From: Phylloscopus collybita
Lineage: Eukaryota; Chordata; Aves; Passeriformes; Phylloscopidae
NCBI GenBank assembly: GCA_027886175.1
Contig: JAJNNQ010000024.1
Span: 7,424,001-7,488,000, forward strand
Reading direction: 5' to 3'
Length of the DNA stretch: 64,000 bases
Shown here: one piece after another, positions 23,226-36,740 of the stretch
How positions within the stretch are numbered: the first letter of the stretch is position 1
Layout of the letters: the number at the start of each line of letters is the position of its first letter
Made by a program: the position numbers and the translations under genes
Notes under the pieces: model-generated
What the model was told of the DNA's origin: nothing
What the model saw: the letters and a program-made list of their open reading frames with translations, nothing else
Database searches by the model: none

Positions 23226-26200
23226 ATTTTAATGTCAGATTGAATGAATGAGTATTTCTTTTAATATAATAGCATCCTTAGGTGGCATTCAACTGAGGAA
23301 GTAAATCCATCTTGTTTCAACAGGAAAAGTGACTCTGTTGTTTCAAATAGGACCAGGTTTTGAGCTCAGATTTGTTCAAATTTGTGGGAAATTCTGCTGC
23401 AAGATTATAAACTAATCTCAGGGGGTAAAAATAGAGCTGAGAAAGCTCATCTTATTAAAAAAAACCCAAAATGAGCAATGTTTGAGTGTGCTGCTTATTT
23501 ACATGGAATAGACTTGACATACACATCTTACAGGAGCTTGAGGAGGCTGTTTCCCATCTCCCCAGCTACTTTTTCAAAGTTATCAGCATATCACATATTT
23601 CCTAATAAACTATGCATTTTCTTTTCTGCTGCTGATTTGGCCCTTTATATGCTTTGAGAATAGAACTGATTCAATATAAAACCATATTTACTTACCCTGG
23701 CCTTTTATCTTTCCTGAGGTGTCTCTGCAAGACCAGAGGCAAGAATGCAAGTGCCCTGTTCCCCACAGATGTGCCTTGGCTGCCTGACCACTTCAGCCTA
23801 CTCATCTGCTGACATCTGTTCCATGTGGCCCTGAGCTCAGAGACCCTCTTATTGAGGTCTGTAACAAAGGTGGCCAGAATTTAAAAAAGAAAAAAAAACA
23901 AAAACAAAAACAAAACAAAACAACAACAACAACAACAACAGCAACAACAAAAAAAACAAAAACAAAAAACAAACCCAAATAAATAATGCCCCTCTCCCTT
24001 CTTTTCTTCTTTTTCCCAGATAAGATTTGTTCAGGAGCAAACAGGGTTGCTCAGAAGCAGAAGGGTCATTCCAGTTTCAGCAGTTTTTAAACCAAGATAA
24101 TTAGTGGTTCACAACACTATTTTGGTTTTGTTCAAGAAAAAAATGGGAAAATTAGGAAGGCTTTTATCTGACCAGGTTAACAATAAGGTGTAAAGTGGCA
24201 ATCCTGTGCCCTACCATACAAGGAGGGTGGTATAATGTGCTAATTGCCCACTTGCCTGACAATTTTAATGCACTGTGGTGTAGAGAGTCTGAGACAATTC
24301 TAACAGGCATCTTGTCCAAACAATATGAGTCCTTACCTTTTCCCTTTCTGAAAAACAAACACACACTGCTTCACTACTTGTGTATCCCTTTCCACAGAGC
24401 CTGGAGAACTGTGGCTGGGGTGGGATGGGATGGTGAGAAGAAGCAGAAAGAGTAACTTAATTTGTGCAGAAGAGATCTGTGTGGAGGGTCATTGCAGAGC
24501 AACATAGAGATTGTAGCAAAGAATGACAGAGGTAAATCTACCCTCTGTGAGCCAAAATATTGGTTCTAGGTTTAGAGTCATTCAGTCTGAGCTTGGAGAA
24601 TTTATATATATAATCTATATATGTAAAAAATAGGTTTGTCCTTACTAGATTTGAAGAATAAGATAGAATACAAGATAAAAAAAAAAAAAAACCCCAAATC
24701 TCACTGCTAAAATTCTGAATGGAGATTTGGCTTTTATCTTAAATTGAGTCAGTATTTAATACTTTTTTCATCCTGCCATAGGATGGGTTTTAGAAATGGG
24801 GCCCAAAGTGATGTATATATGTAAGCATATTGAATAGTTTTTATAAGAAATCATTCTTAGCCATCAGGTTATCCTTTATTTTGTTCTGGTTCTCTGATAC
24901 TAAAATTCAAGCTCTAGAGTGCAGTTCTTTTTAAAATTAAATTTGCGAAACTTAAAAATAAGTTTTTATGTTTTGTACTAAAGCTCTTCTAAATTCCCGT
25001 GGTGTGATTCATGAAAGGGTAGCTGATAACAGTAAAGAAACCACTGTTCTGGAAACAGCTGTAGTGTTTTGTGTAGGTGTTATTATTGGTAGGGGATTAG
25101 TAACACTTTAGGAAAAAAAATTGACAAAAAAATATTAAACTCTGAGTACCTTTTAATTCCCATTTTATAACTTTTAAACTGCATTAGCTGGGCTTTTAGG
25201 ATAAAGAGCTGCAATTTTCTTTACATCATTCTTATTGCTGTCTTAGTACTGTCTCTCTTAATATAGAACATCTTTAGAAACAACAAGTATTTCTGCGTCT
25301 GCATTTATGTAGTGGGACAGCTTTAGAAGAGCCATCACATTCAGTAAGACTAAATTTAGTAAGCCATAGAGACTAAACTATTTTTTTTTTTAAATTTATG
25401 GAAAGGAAAAAGATAATAGAACATTTTCTATTGGAGACTAATTTATAAATTTATACTCACAAATAGTATAATCAGTTGCTGGAAGACATGCAGGTCTAAA
25501 CCAGTTCAATATCTGTTTGGGAGACCTCATCCTCTCCAAGTTATGCAGCATAACAGCTGAAGTAAGCTGTATGTTCATGGTAGAGATTAATGTCTATGTA
25601 CAACTCTATTTATTAAGGACAACTTAGCAATATCTGCACAAGTCTGGATGGTAGACTAATTTGTGTTTTCTCTCTCTTTGGGGTACTGTCAGTCTGTCTC
25701 CATAAATTGGCTCCACCTTTTTTGTGGTGGAACCTTCCTCTCCTTAATTCGTAAGCTGTTTTGCCGGTGGCTTTGCAGCATAAATACCATTGCCATATTT
25801 AATCACAGATGTGCCTCTCACAGTACCTGAGTCATTCTTTCCTTCAGCAGTAGAGCAGAGCACTCAGAGATGCCACATATTAATGCAAAGCATTAGGCTG
25901 AAATTGCATTTGAAAGCTTCAATACTATAGAGCTCAGTGGTCTCTTTTTGCCTTAGAGGCAACAGTAGGGAAACCAGCACATAATAAGAATTTTAACTAC
26001 AGTTCTACTTTGTATTATCTACTGCCTTGTAGCATGATGCTGAGAGAGACAGACATACCTCTGGGAATCAAACCCCTGGACTGACTAGTAGATAAAATAC
26101 AAGTGATGATAAACATAAGTTCTTCCAGTCAAAGCCAATACTCTTCTCATCCTTCATCTCTTCTCTCTTATTTTTTTTTTTTTATTTTTTATTTTTTTTT

Positions 26201-27783
26201 TAGTTCTTCAAGATTGTTTATATTTACTTCTCTCTTGCAGAACATTTTCTGATACTTTTCTTTTTAAACATCTACTAAGAATCCCTAGGAAAGTTTTAAG
26301 TTTAAATCTGTAAATGAATTGTTATCGATTACCTTGTTAAAAGAAAACCAATTCTTTTTTTCAATCTTCTGAATCAATTAGCTTCTCACAGTAGAATAAC
26401 ATTGGCACAACTATACAGTTCAGTATTTTACATGTTATATAGGGGATTAGAAATGAGATGGGTTTTAAGTTGTACTGAAATATGTGATATACGAGATGGG
26501 CTGTGTATCATTTTTTCTTACACATGAAATCTACAGTATTCAAAAAAGAAAAAAGAGAAAATCATTGACACTGTTTAAAAAAAGTAAAATATTTCTGCTT
26601 TTAGCCATTAACTGTACTTTTATTGCACTGATGGGAAAATTGTGCATTCTGTAACTTGGAGAAGGGAAGACACACTTCTATGTGTGTTGGAAAGTATTTT
26701 TTTATGTATACATAGAATTGATTTTATTTCACTTTCATAGGAAAAGCAGTGCACTGGGAGCAAAACCAAATACTGTTAAAAAAAAACAAACCCAAAACTC
26801 CAAAACCCCCAAATCAACAAACATTTCCCTACCTGCCCCCCAACAACAAAACCTTTAAGGAAAAAATGCTTTGGCATAGAAGAAGTTTATATTTGGGTTT
26901 AAGTGGTGTGGCCAATTAAAATGCACTTTATAAGCGCAGTAATACCTTAATATTTTTTGTGAGAAGGGTGAAAAGTTAATAAAAAAGTGTCAAGTCCCCT
27001 TAGTTTTTCCTTTTGAGTTTTGCTTTGCAAATCCTATGGCTTCTTTTGAGTTACCCCTTGAACAAAAAAAAACTTTTTAAAAATTGTCCTGGATGTATGA
27101 ATTTTAGGTGTTTGGTACTCATTTTGTTCTGTAAGGACAGCTACATACTGCAGTGTATTCTTATGATAATATGGCAACTCTTGATAGCAAAGGAATAGAG
27201 ATTTTTATGCATCACTGTTGCAAGGAAGAAGAACAGCAAATGGAGCACAGTAAGTGTTCTAGGATTCAAAGAAAAATAGAACATGGGTTTTTAGTGTGTT
27301 TTTTTTGGTTGGTTGTTTTCTTTTCCTGTGCATCCAAAAAGACTTGGAAATCTAATGCATATTTGTGTGTTGTTCTCACATGCACACATTCACACCTCTT
27401 TCAAGAAAGATAAAGTGACTCCTTTTTCATTGTGCTTGCAAGAACACAGTGAGCTCTACCACTGGGTGAGATGTCCATCCTCAAATATCTAAGAGCAGAT
27501 GACATTCATGGGTAGTGCCTCAGTGTCAGTGTGCTACCAATTCATGAGATTGCCAGCTTGAAAATTATATATAGAGAGAGTCAAGTAAGTATGTGTTGCT
27601 TTGTGCCCATTTCGTGCACCCCAAGTCCCTCATCTTGGCAAAGATGAAATTTTAAAACTTGAAGCAGAGGGAGCAACGAGAAGTGTGTTGTGGATTGGAA
27701 AGGAAAAGAAGGATTTCTGTGTCTAGCAATGTGTTTATAAGCATGGGTCTGCATGAACACACAGAAATAATCACCTGTGTTCA
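23226..27783. other. Unique AT-rich sequence with A/C tracts
   Basis: No gene recognised. Low-complexity stretches: A/C tract with (CAA)n at 23882-23980, A run at 24677-24691, T-rich stretch at about 26170-26202, A/C tract at 26777-26852. Open frames such as 24195-24455 and 27153-27413 have no recognisable domain. Confidence 0.55.
23882..23980. repeat. A/C tract containing a (CAA)n microsatellite
   Basis: A-rich sequence with AAAAC units leads into ten CAA-type units at about 23921-23950 (one interrupted by CAG), then more AAAAAC units. Confidence 0.95.
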
Positions 27784-28014
27784 TTGGAAGCACAGCCCCA
27801 GCAAGTTGCAGCCAGAATGATTCTGCTGCTCAATGATATTAGCTACCACTTGGAGGAGTCAGGTTTTGGCTCAGACATTAAGCCTATTATGGATGAGGAT
27901 TATTTTGACTACTGTCAATGGTTGTGGACAATAGTATCTCAACAAAACAACTGTGAGGAAATCCACAAAAGATCTGGCAGAAGAGGTTCCTGGAGAGATA
28001 CAAAAATCAAGCTT

Positions 28015-28016
<2 letters not shown>
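27784..28016 (+). other. Unrecognised open frame ending in poly-T; probably not a gene
   Basis: Translation from 27784 gives about 77 residues of mixed, globular-looking composition (Trp, Tyr, Asp, Glu and Cys all present) before reading into a 42-T tract that codes poly-Phe. I do not recognise the sequence. There is no visible promoter, Kozak support or splice context. It could be a decayed retrocopy or chance; chance is more likely. Confidence 0.25.
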
Positions 28017-28063
<47 letters not shown>

Positions 28064-28105
28064 TAATTTTATTAATTAATTTATTTATTTATTTATTTAT
28101 TTTTA
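28017..28105. repeat. Poly-T tract (42 T) followed by (TTTA)n
   Basis: 42 consecutive T at 28017-28058, then TTAATTTTAATTTTATTAATTAAT, then a clean (TTTA)n run at about 28078-28105. Read on the minus strand this is AAAT/AATAAAT followed by poly-A, which resembles a retrotransposon tail, but the body to its right is not recognised. Confidence 0.95.
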
Positions 28106-31100
28106 ATCTCCATCTGTTTTGTCTCTGCCTATCTGCCAAAAAGTACATGCTGAATTTCAGTTCGGTTCATGAATGAGAGTCTGTTTGGTTTCTTTAAAAG
28201 GACATTTGAATTCAGCCAAGTTATCTACAGAAAGGCTAAGCATAATTTACTAGAGTCTTAAAGGAGGTCATTCTTGCATGGGCTAAGTTCTCTTTTAGAT
28301 AAATTAAGAAATATATGACCAGTAGCTGTGAAGAACAACTCATGACGTGAATTTCTGTGACTGCTAAAGTGGCGGTTCTGAAGTACCATGGTGAAGAAGC
28401 ATCGCTGAGAGAGCTGAGAGAGCTCTGAGCTTTAGAGTGGGATTAGTTCCTTATTAAAATTTTACTACAAGTAAGACAGTCAGCTAACTAGCTAGATGTT
28501 TCCAGAGAGACAAACAGCCCTCCACGGGAATATTTTTGATGTGGGTTTTTGTCTATGGGTAGGCTTTTTTGTGAGTTTAAGCAGAAGAGTGTTTTGTTTG
28601 TTTGTTGGGTTTTTTTTCCCCCATAAGGGCAATGCAGTGGTAACTAGTATTTTCCACTTCAGTAGAACTGAATTACAAAGTATATGTGTGGAACCTGGAG
28701 TTTTTGTAAGCTGAAATGTTAGTCACTAAGTCAGATGTATGTTCAAAAGGAATTGGTTTGCAAAACAAGGATATAAATTTACATCTGGTATGAAAGAGGA
28801 CATGGGTCATCAAGAAGGCTTTGTGTTTAGCTTTGGGAGCTTGCTCTGCTGGGAATGTTTGACCTGCTTGGTGTACAGGATGTTCACAGAGCTGAAAACA
28901 CAGGGATTGGAAAGGCAGATATGTACGTCAAGGGAGATGGACACAGAAAAAACCCCCACAACTTTAAACTGTAGCATTTAAGTGTGAGGATAATGTAAAT
29001 TGCTATGAAATAGTAATGGTTTGATAGTTTGATGAATATTTTATCCCCAAATGAAACACAATTGGTGAGAACACTTTCTACTAAAAAGCTAAATGCTCAG
29101 GGAGCAAAGGAAGGCTGGGCTGGCAGGAATTATTGCCAATCTGAGAATGATAAACAGGAATGCATCAAGGACAACTGAGTCCCTGTTTTCTTCAGTGCTA
29201 AACCTTCCTGACATGTAATGAGATAGGTAGCTAATATAGCTAGCTAATAATAGTTTTCAAGTTAATCAAGGAGGAATAAATTATTAAGTAGGCTTGTTAA
29301 GAATGTAGAAGACATGGAATTAATAATCACAAATACATACAGTATTTTTAAATCTTTGTCTTTAACAGAAGAATGTAACAATAATCAGCATCAAGGTCAT
29401 AAAGTGTGCTGAGGAAAATGTACATGGAGCACATGCTTTGCAGTAGCATATTTTGCAGTTATTAGCCATATGGATATGAATGAAATTTGGAAAAATGACT
29501 GTAGTTTGAAAGACCTCTGTGAATTAATTGTTACGGTCCATGTTACTTCAGCTAGTAAGTGGAGCTGAATTAAATTTTACATGCTAATGAGCATAATTGG
29601 GCCTAATTTTTATTTGATACAGGAACTGAGAGTAGAAGGTTAGTGTGTGTGGTGATGTTTTTTAACCAAATAAACTCTTTAATTGCATGTGACTTCACTC
29701 TTGGTCCAAATCTACAAGTTCCTGTTCACATCTTTCCACCTATATCTGTAGCGTAGCTTCATTCCAGAGAGGTGCCCAAAGGATTAGCCTTCAAACTGGC
29801 CAAAGGGACTAAACATTAATTTGAATATAATGTAACTGTATTGGCCAGGGTGAAATCCCTGTGTGTAGTTGGTCTCATGGGGAGAAATGTTGGGATGAAA
29901 GAGTAAAGATAAACTCCTGGGACAGGTAATAAAGCTTTGGAATATGATTCTTTCAAGAATGAATAGTGATGCTGGAGCTGCTTAGTCAAGGGGAGGAAAT
30001 GGTGTATGACCAGGGGCAGAGCAGAGTCATGGCAGCTGCACTGAGGCTGGTGAAATTGTTATGTTTACAGGCAAGGTTGGCATCATGAGCTGGTCCAAAC
30101 TGAGTAGAAACAAGTTGCCTACAGCCAGCTGAAGGATCAATATACAGCAAAAGAGGTGTTTAATCTGTTTGACATAGACAAAAAAGAAGAAAATTTGCAT
30201 GTTTGAAATTTAATGAATTGGGAGATACGTTTTTTGGGTTAAGAATAGGTGCAGGTATGCAGTATGCCATGTGGGAGATGCAGTTCTATAAACTACATTT
30301 TATTATTTCATGCTTCCCTGTCCTAGGCTTCGCACTTCCCGTGGGTCATTCAGAGGTAAACTGGTCACAGTTCTGGCACTATTTTTTAGCCTGGAACTGT
30401 AAAAGCATATTTGAATTGTGAAAGCAAACTCTGAAGAACACTGGCAAGTTCTGTGAAGGAATTTGCAGCTCTAAACAGCAGAGTGAAACTGAAGTCCTCA
30501 CCTGACTGAAATACCTTAGTTTTTCTCAACTGCTTTCCAAATGATAGCAGCTTTTTCTGATTGATTCTAATCTTCATCAGAAATTGCTGCCTTTCACCTT
30601 TACCTTTCTGGTAAAGGTGAAAGGCTTAAGATGCTTTCTGGATTTGTATTGTTGTTTTTTTTTAACTAGCTCAGTTTATTAAATTTTATTTAACTCTGCC
30701 CTCCAAGTCTGTCTGCTTGGAATGGTTTCTTGCTGGCCTTGCCACAATAAATAGACAAGAGGAAGAATCAAGACTGTGCCATTGTACTGAATCATCGTCT
30801 AGGGATTTGAATTCCAGAATTTTTATGCCTGCTTTGCAGCTGCTGTTATTTGTGTTTGGTGTCAGCCTGCAGAATGGAGGGAAGATTAGCTGAGCAAGTT
30901 GGCAGAGACATAAACAGCATTGGTAAGACCTATAGCAGAGGTGCTCATCTGTTTGCCTGTTCTTTCGTCTTCACTTGTGTTCGATTTGAGCCCATGTGCC
31001 CATTTTCACCCTTTTGATCTGTCCCTCTTTTACTCTGTCTGGCATTAGCAAAAGCAGGCTTTTAGCATAGGAAGCAGGTTATTGTGGCACATGAGTGAGT

Positions 31101-32744
31101 CAGTAGCAGCTTCAGCAGATGTTGCCCAGCATGCTGGAGCTGCAAAAGCATTCCCTGTAACAAGAAAATAGCAAAGTTGATACCTGGTACTTTGTCAGTA
31201 CTGAGGGAAGTCAGGGATGTTCTGGGACTGCTTGACTGTACCAAGAAATTTATAACTTGGCACTTCTCTCAAATGAGACCTGGAAAAAGTTGGTCTATGT
31301 GATCTCAGGGAAATGGTGCTTCTGTCACACTTTGGTTGAAGCTCAGTTTAAATTAAATGGAAGTTTTATGATGCAGCTCTTCCAGCTCCAGAAGATTCAG
31401 AAAGGGAGGGAGGCAGCTGTAGAGAACCAGTTTACACTGAGTGTTTCTCTGTGCATCAGATGAAGTGCAGAGTAGTTCTTAAATGTGTGGTTGGGAGCAC
31501 CCAAACAAAATAGTTGGGAGATTAATGAGTCTTGTGCTGCAAGGCATTCTTCCAAGAGAAGAAGGTACTTTGCTATTTTATCTTTTAGCCACAGGTGTAT
31601 ATTTGGTGCTAATAGTGCTCTTGAGATCATCAAGAGGAAAATGCCAGAGGCACAGCAGGATTTGGAATGGCTAGTCATTTATTATCCTTGTGTACAGTCG
31701 CTGTGAGAGAAACATGTTAAATTGTCTAGCATATAGTGAGGGTGGGGAAGAGCATCTAAAGCTTGCTGAGAACTGCCTGCTGTGACAGAAACAACTCGAT
31801 TTCCTTACAAAGGAGTGGACATATGTCCAGCTTCAGGAGGAATACAGTTAATAAGGAATTCTGGAAGGCTGCTGCTCTCAGAATGATTCAGTGACTATCA
31901 CATAAACTTCTTAAAAGTATTATAGCTTTGAACAATCTCAGAAAGTGAGAAAGCCTGTTCCTGGAACCAGTACAAACAGCTTTTAACAGAGGGAAACCAC
32001 TTGTTTTTTAAATCATCATGGCTATCTGAAATGATATCTGCTAATAGGTGCTGTTATTAAGAGGTAGGTATTATGGGATGCCCTTCTAAAACAACACGTC
32101 TGGCAGCTGAAGCCATCTGTGGATGATTCAGCATCAGTTTGCTCCATCCAGAGGGTGCCTTGCTGCAATAAAGGTGAAAATTGGATGTGAGGATTATGAT
32201 TGAGGTCTTCTCTTTACTACAAACCCTGGATCATCAAAAAAAGTCTTTGAGAGAGACAGGCAGTAAGGCAAGGGAGAAATTAATCAGTAGAACTTTAAGG
32301 TTCAGTATTGAGGCACGTATTTTCCAAACTTCTTGTTCAGGGTCTCTGAACACCTTGGGAGTGCACATGGATATGAATTTCCATGATGCAGAACAGATCT
32401 TGGTTTTAGCTCTGAACTTCTGTGTAGGAAACATAATCAATGAAGACAGCATTGCTCATAGTTGATGAAGTGGAGTCCAATAAAAGAGCTCTGCATGACT
32501 TGATGCTAATACCATGGCAGATCCAAGCAGAGTGACAGGTATGTGGTTTTGGTACACTCATCTGGGAGGGAGAGGGTTGAGACCTTGTTCTCTAATGAAT
32601 GTTGTTAAAACAAGTCAAAACCCCAAATAATCAGACAGATAAAACTCAGATAAGTTAATGATTGGGACACTGGTGGGAAGTGAGAGAGTTGAGCATGCAA
32701 GGTGTAGAGGAGATTGGTTTTCACCACTGTGTCCTTTTGGGAAA
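28106..32744. other. Unique sequence with a long perfect hairpin; no gene seen
   Basis: A T/G tract lies at about 28582-28620 and a perfect 16-bp-arm hairpin at 30589-30625. Open frames (for example 30203-30421, 31397-31678 and 32181-32465) are under 95 codons and unrecognised. Confidence 0.55.
30589..30625. repeat. Perfect inverted repeat, 16-bp arms, 5-base loop
   Basis: GCCTTTCACCTTTACC (30589-30604), loop TTTCT, then the exact reverse complement (30610-30625). The bases flanking each side do not pair. A perfect 16-bp stem is very unlikely by chance at a given site and suggests fold-back DNA synthesis. It is shorter than a standard pre-miRNA (about 60-80 nt). Confidence 0.95.
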
Positions 32745-33160
32745 AAGGAGACCAAATGAGGCTGGTGAGGGTCTTGGAACACAAGCCCTGTGAGGAATGA
32801 CTGAGGGAGCTGGGGGTGTTTAGCCTGGAGAAAAGGAGACTCAGGGGTGACCTTATCACTCTCTACAGCTCCCTGAAAGGTGGCCGTGGTCAGGTGGGGG
32901 TTGGTCTCTTTAGGCAACAACTGACAGAAAGAGAGGACACAGTCTTAAGCTGTGTCAAAGGAAATTTTGGTTGGATATTAGGGAAAAGCTTTTCATGGAA
33001 AGAGTGATAAAGTACTGGAATTGTCTGCCCAGGGAGGTGGTGGGGTCACCATCCCTGGATGTGTTTAAAAAAGTTAGGATGTGGTTTAGTTGCGGTAGTG
33101 TTAAGGCATGGGTTGGACTTGATGATCTTAAAGGTCCCTTCCAACCTAGTGTTTCTGTGA
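32745..33160 (+). mobile_element. CR1 LINE fragment with intact 3' end
   Basis: This is the clearest CR1 in the window. The translation near 32816 gives [20 protein letters not shown], the diagnostic end of CR1 ORF2, and a second frame near 32971 continues with the [18 protein letters not shown] block; the two frames differ, so a frameshift lies between them. The 3' end has GGGTTGGACTTGATGATCTT followed by AAAGGTCCCTTCCAACCTAG and a single degenerate terminal octamer (TTTCTGTGA). The 5' end is truncated, as is normal for CR1. Confidence 0.97.
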
Positions 33161-36100
33161 AAAGTGAGCAGCACTGTCACTGTCTCTTCAAGGAATATTT
33201 AAGAGGGAGTGTCATCATGCTGGCTGCCCCTCAGGGGAGCCCTGCAAAGTGACTCAGAGGCTCATCAGAGAGAACCAAAGACATACCTCAGGAATCCTCT
33301 TGAATGCCAGTTTGCTCAGAACCATTAAAAACCTACCTGATTCTAGTTGTGTCAGCAAAGAGACGTTCCCAATAAATCTTCCTGGCTAAATCTTCCCTTT
33401 GTGAGGTGTGGCTAGGAAATGAAGATGAGAACACAGGTGTTTCTGTGGCATAGGCACGTGAGTGGTTCTGTAAGTGGAGCTTCCTGTAGCCTGTCACAGT
33501 TTGGAATATTTCATTAGCTGTCACACAGAAGCTGATAAAGCCTGAGGACTTGATGTATACAAAATAAAAAGAAGGAAATATTTAGCTGCAGTTGTCAACA
33601 GCTTCAGGTACTTAAGAGATAGCTTTGCCACATTTCAGTAGTCTGAAGGCCCAACACCATAAAAATCTGATGTACAGGAAAGATCTTGGGACAAACATAT
33701 CAAAGCGTGATATCTACTTTGCTCATCTACTTTTTGTCAGGAGAGAATATGTTTTTTTCTATTTTTTTTTTCCTGTATTGTGATTTGTTCTATGCACAGG
33801 TCTGCACTCAATCCAGTTCTAATTCTATTAAGTTATTCAATCATGAATATACTTGAGAATGACTATTAGACTCTTGGCAAATAATATAGATTAGAGCAAT
33901 TGAAATGAACTGTTTTCAAATTTATTTGTTAATATATTTATATATAAATACATCAGACAAAACTAAATGGATGCACAAATATCTACAAAGGTTTTAACAC
34001 TTTGATAAATCGTGTGCATCTCATTGAAAAGCAACAAGGTAGAAAATATGCTGCAGAAATTCTTGCAGCATTTTTATAAAGCAGTAAGCTTTTGAATGTC
34101 AGTACTTTTTTATAATAGAGCATACTGTGTATAGCAGGTTCTCTCTTAATTTTGTTGACACATTTCAGAGACACACAAGAAATCACCAATGCTGCTGGAA
34201 TGACAGTAAAAAAAGACCAATATCTAATCTCTCATTTAAAAGCACTAAAAGTTATTATGCAGGACTAGCTAAATATTAAAAGCTACTTTATATAAAACTG
34301 TTATATAATCTACAGAGCTAGGCAAGAATAACTTTTTTTTTTTTAAACTATCTGAGCAAAATAAAATATAAAGCAAAAAGTCTGCTTTTTAAAAAGCCTT
34401 CTGCTGTCTCAGATGACAAAAAGTGGATTATGGAAGTTGTCCCCATAGCAGAAACAGAAGTACTGGAGGTATTGAAGTTTTTTCTTTCCCCTAAAGTAAC
34501 AGAAGAAAGTAGTTTTCCCTTATTGTGTCTTATAAAATTGTTAAAGCTCAATTCAATCGAATTCTTGGAAAAATTAGGGGCTGTGAAATGTTTAACTGTT
34601 TTTCTCTTTTTAAGTTTCCTTAGACATTGTATTGAAAAAATGCTTTTAAAGTGAAAGATCTTTCAGAGCATGTCAGAGTCAGAATATACACTGTCAGAAT
34701 TTCTTTATAGATTACAAACTCCAAACACTAACAAAATTGCTTTCCACAGCAGGATTGCTGTTATGAAAGATGTTTTCAAATGCTAAACTTATGACAGAAA
34801 ACATCTTGAAGGTAGGATAATTCAGTTGGCTGGTATTTTGTTCAGCAGGACTTTGTGTCCAGACTAATACGGTGTTTTATTTTTGTGGGTAGTGCTACCA
34901 ACACATTTCTAGTGATGAAGGCCAAAGTTGCCTGCATTGGGAAGAAGGCAGTAGATAGTGTAGATCTGTTTAGTTAAAATTGTAAAAGTTATGAACAAAA
35001 TTCAAGTAATTTGTGATTGTAGTTACTTGGTAGCCTCAGAAAGATTCCTTTAGTTTATGAAACTTATTCACTTTAGGTACTTTTCTTCCATTTCCTCTCC
35101 TTCCTTTCCACTTGAGAAGGAAGGCTGGAGTGATTAGTTTAAAAATGCAGATGGAGTGCTAGTTTATTTGTATTAGTTTCATTGTCCTTCATCAAAGAAG
35201 TTAAGAAATTATACTTTATTCATTTTGTTGGGGGGGATTTATTCCATTGAGACAAGAACATTCAAAGTGACATTTTCTGCCACATTGAGGAAAAGTGTTT
35301 CTCTCCTTGGTTTAGATGATGCCACGTTCAGCAGCAATGAGATGTAAGGTCCAATGTTCTTGTCTCAAAATGAGAGGGGAGAGAAGGAACTGGGTCACAC
35401 GGATGATGTGAGATGAGAAGACATAGCAGATGTTGTACATCTATCACACTTACACTCATGCTGTACATGTTCCATGACCCTAAGGCTTTTTTTTTTTTTT
35501 TTTTTTTTTTTCCTACTTGCTCTCTTCAAAGAACTGCATAAGATTTTTTAAAACAGTAGAATTAGATTCTACCATGCAATGTGAGGTAATATTTCTTCAG
35601 GATAAAAGCTTGAAAAAACAGGCAAATTCATATGTCTCATATTCAGAGCATAGGAAAGGAACAATTTCAAGAAGCTTTTTTTTAATGTTATACTGCCTGT
35701 AAAATGATGATTTCTTTTAACAGTAATGTTCTCCATAGGAATTTTAGACAAAAGCTATACCCACTACAGTGATTCAAACTGCAGGCCTATTTTGTAATAA
35801 TCTAGATAGATTGAACATTGCAGACACAATTTTGAAAAGTAAGTTTTTCAGCCTTCCCACGGAAGTTCACTGAAGACTTGAAATTGTATTGATTTCCCAT
35901 GAAACTTCAATTTCTAGTTGTTCAGTTACTTACAAGAAAAATCCATTTCTCCCCTCACACCTTTCTTGTGTCTCATCTTGATATAAATTAAAATACTCTC
36001 CATAAGCTGGATAAATCCAATTGTCAGGACTTCCATTAAGTAAACACCTGAAATGAAAAGGATATGGCACACATTGTTCAGATGTCTTGCTGTGGTTTGA

Positions 36101-36580
36101 CTCTGCCTCCCCAACTACCTCCACCAAACTGCAGTGTAATCTCACTTAGGGCAATGAGTGTCTGAAATGAAGGACAAGAGTCAAGGGCTTGTGAGCAAAG
36201 TAACAATTCTTGGTTTTGCTAGAAAACACTACTGAAAGTGTTTCAAAATATTGTGGTTGTGATTCTTTTCTTTTTCTCATTGTCATTCTGTTGTCTTCAG
36301 TTGAAACACCTGATATTCCCAGGCAGAAAATTCCTAATATTTGTAATTTGTAAAATTAGCCTTTTTTTTTCTTTTTTTTTTCTTCTTTTTTCAAACAAAG
36401 TTGTTAGACTTTGTCTGTGCTATAGCAGTAGAGTTAAGCAGTGCATGGATTCTGACTTTTCTGTGTTTTGCAACCCATCTCTGCAAACATCATTTTCTGT
36501 GATTCTCTGGGTTGCTCAGAGTTTTTGCTAGAGTTTTGGTTGATGTCACAGACACAGGACAGAGTGAAATAATCAGGACC
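33161..36580. other. Unique AT-rich sequence with an inverted repeat
   Basis: No gene recognised. Holds a 16-bp inverted repeat with a 90-base spacer (35247-35368) and a 25-T run at 35487-35511. The open frame 36238-36531 runs through a T-rich stretch and is not convincing. Confidence 0.55.
35247..35368. repeat. Inverted repeat, 16-bp perfect arms, 90-base spacer
   Basis: TTGAGACAAGAACATT (35247-35262) and its exact reverse complement AATGTTCTTGTCTCAA (35353-35368). No duplicated target site flanks the pair, so a small DNA transposon is not supported. A 122-base fold-back transcript is possible. Confidence 0.85.
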
Positions 36581-36593
36581 TTTTTTTTTCTTT

Positions 36594-36625
<32 letters not shown>

Positions 36626-36740
36626 TTTTTTCTTTTTTTTCTTTTTTTTTCCTCTACTGATATTTGTTAGGAATTGATCATATTGGGTTTTTTGTGTTTG
36701 TGGGTTTTTTTGTTTGTTTTGTTTTTGTTTTTATTGTTGA
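36581..36740. repeat. Interrupted poly-T tract followed by a T/G tract
   Basis: 36581-36652 is T interrupted by five single C residues, the longest T run being 25 (36607-36631). About 30 bases later a T/G tract (36685-36740) of TTTTG units follows. Confidence 0.95.

Noticed and set aside
23882..23980. CRISPR-like or coding repeat from (CAA)n
   Set aside because: It is a simple microsatellite without spacers; vertebrate context.
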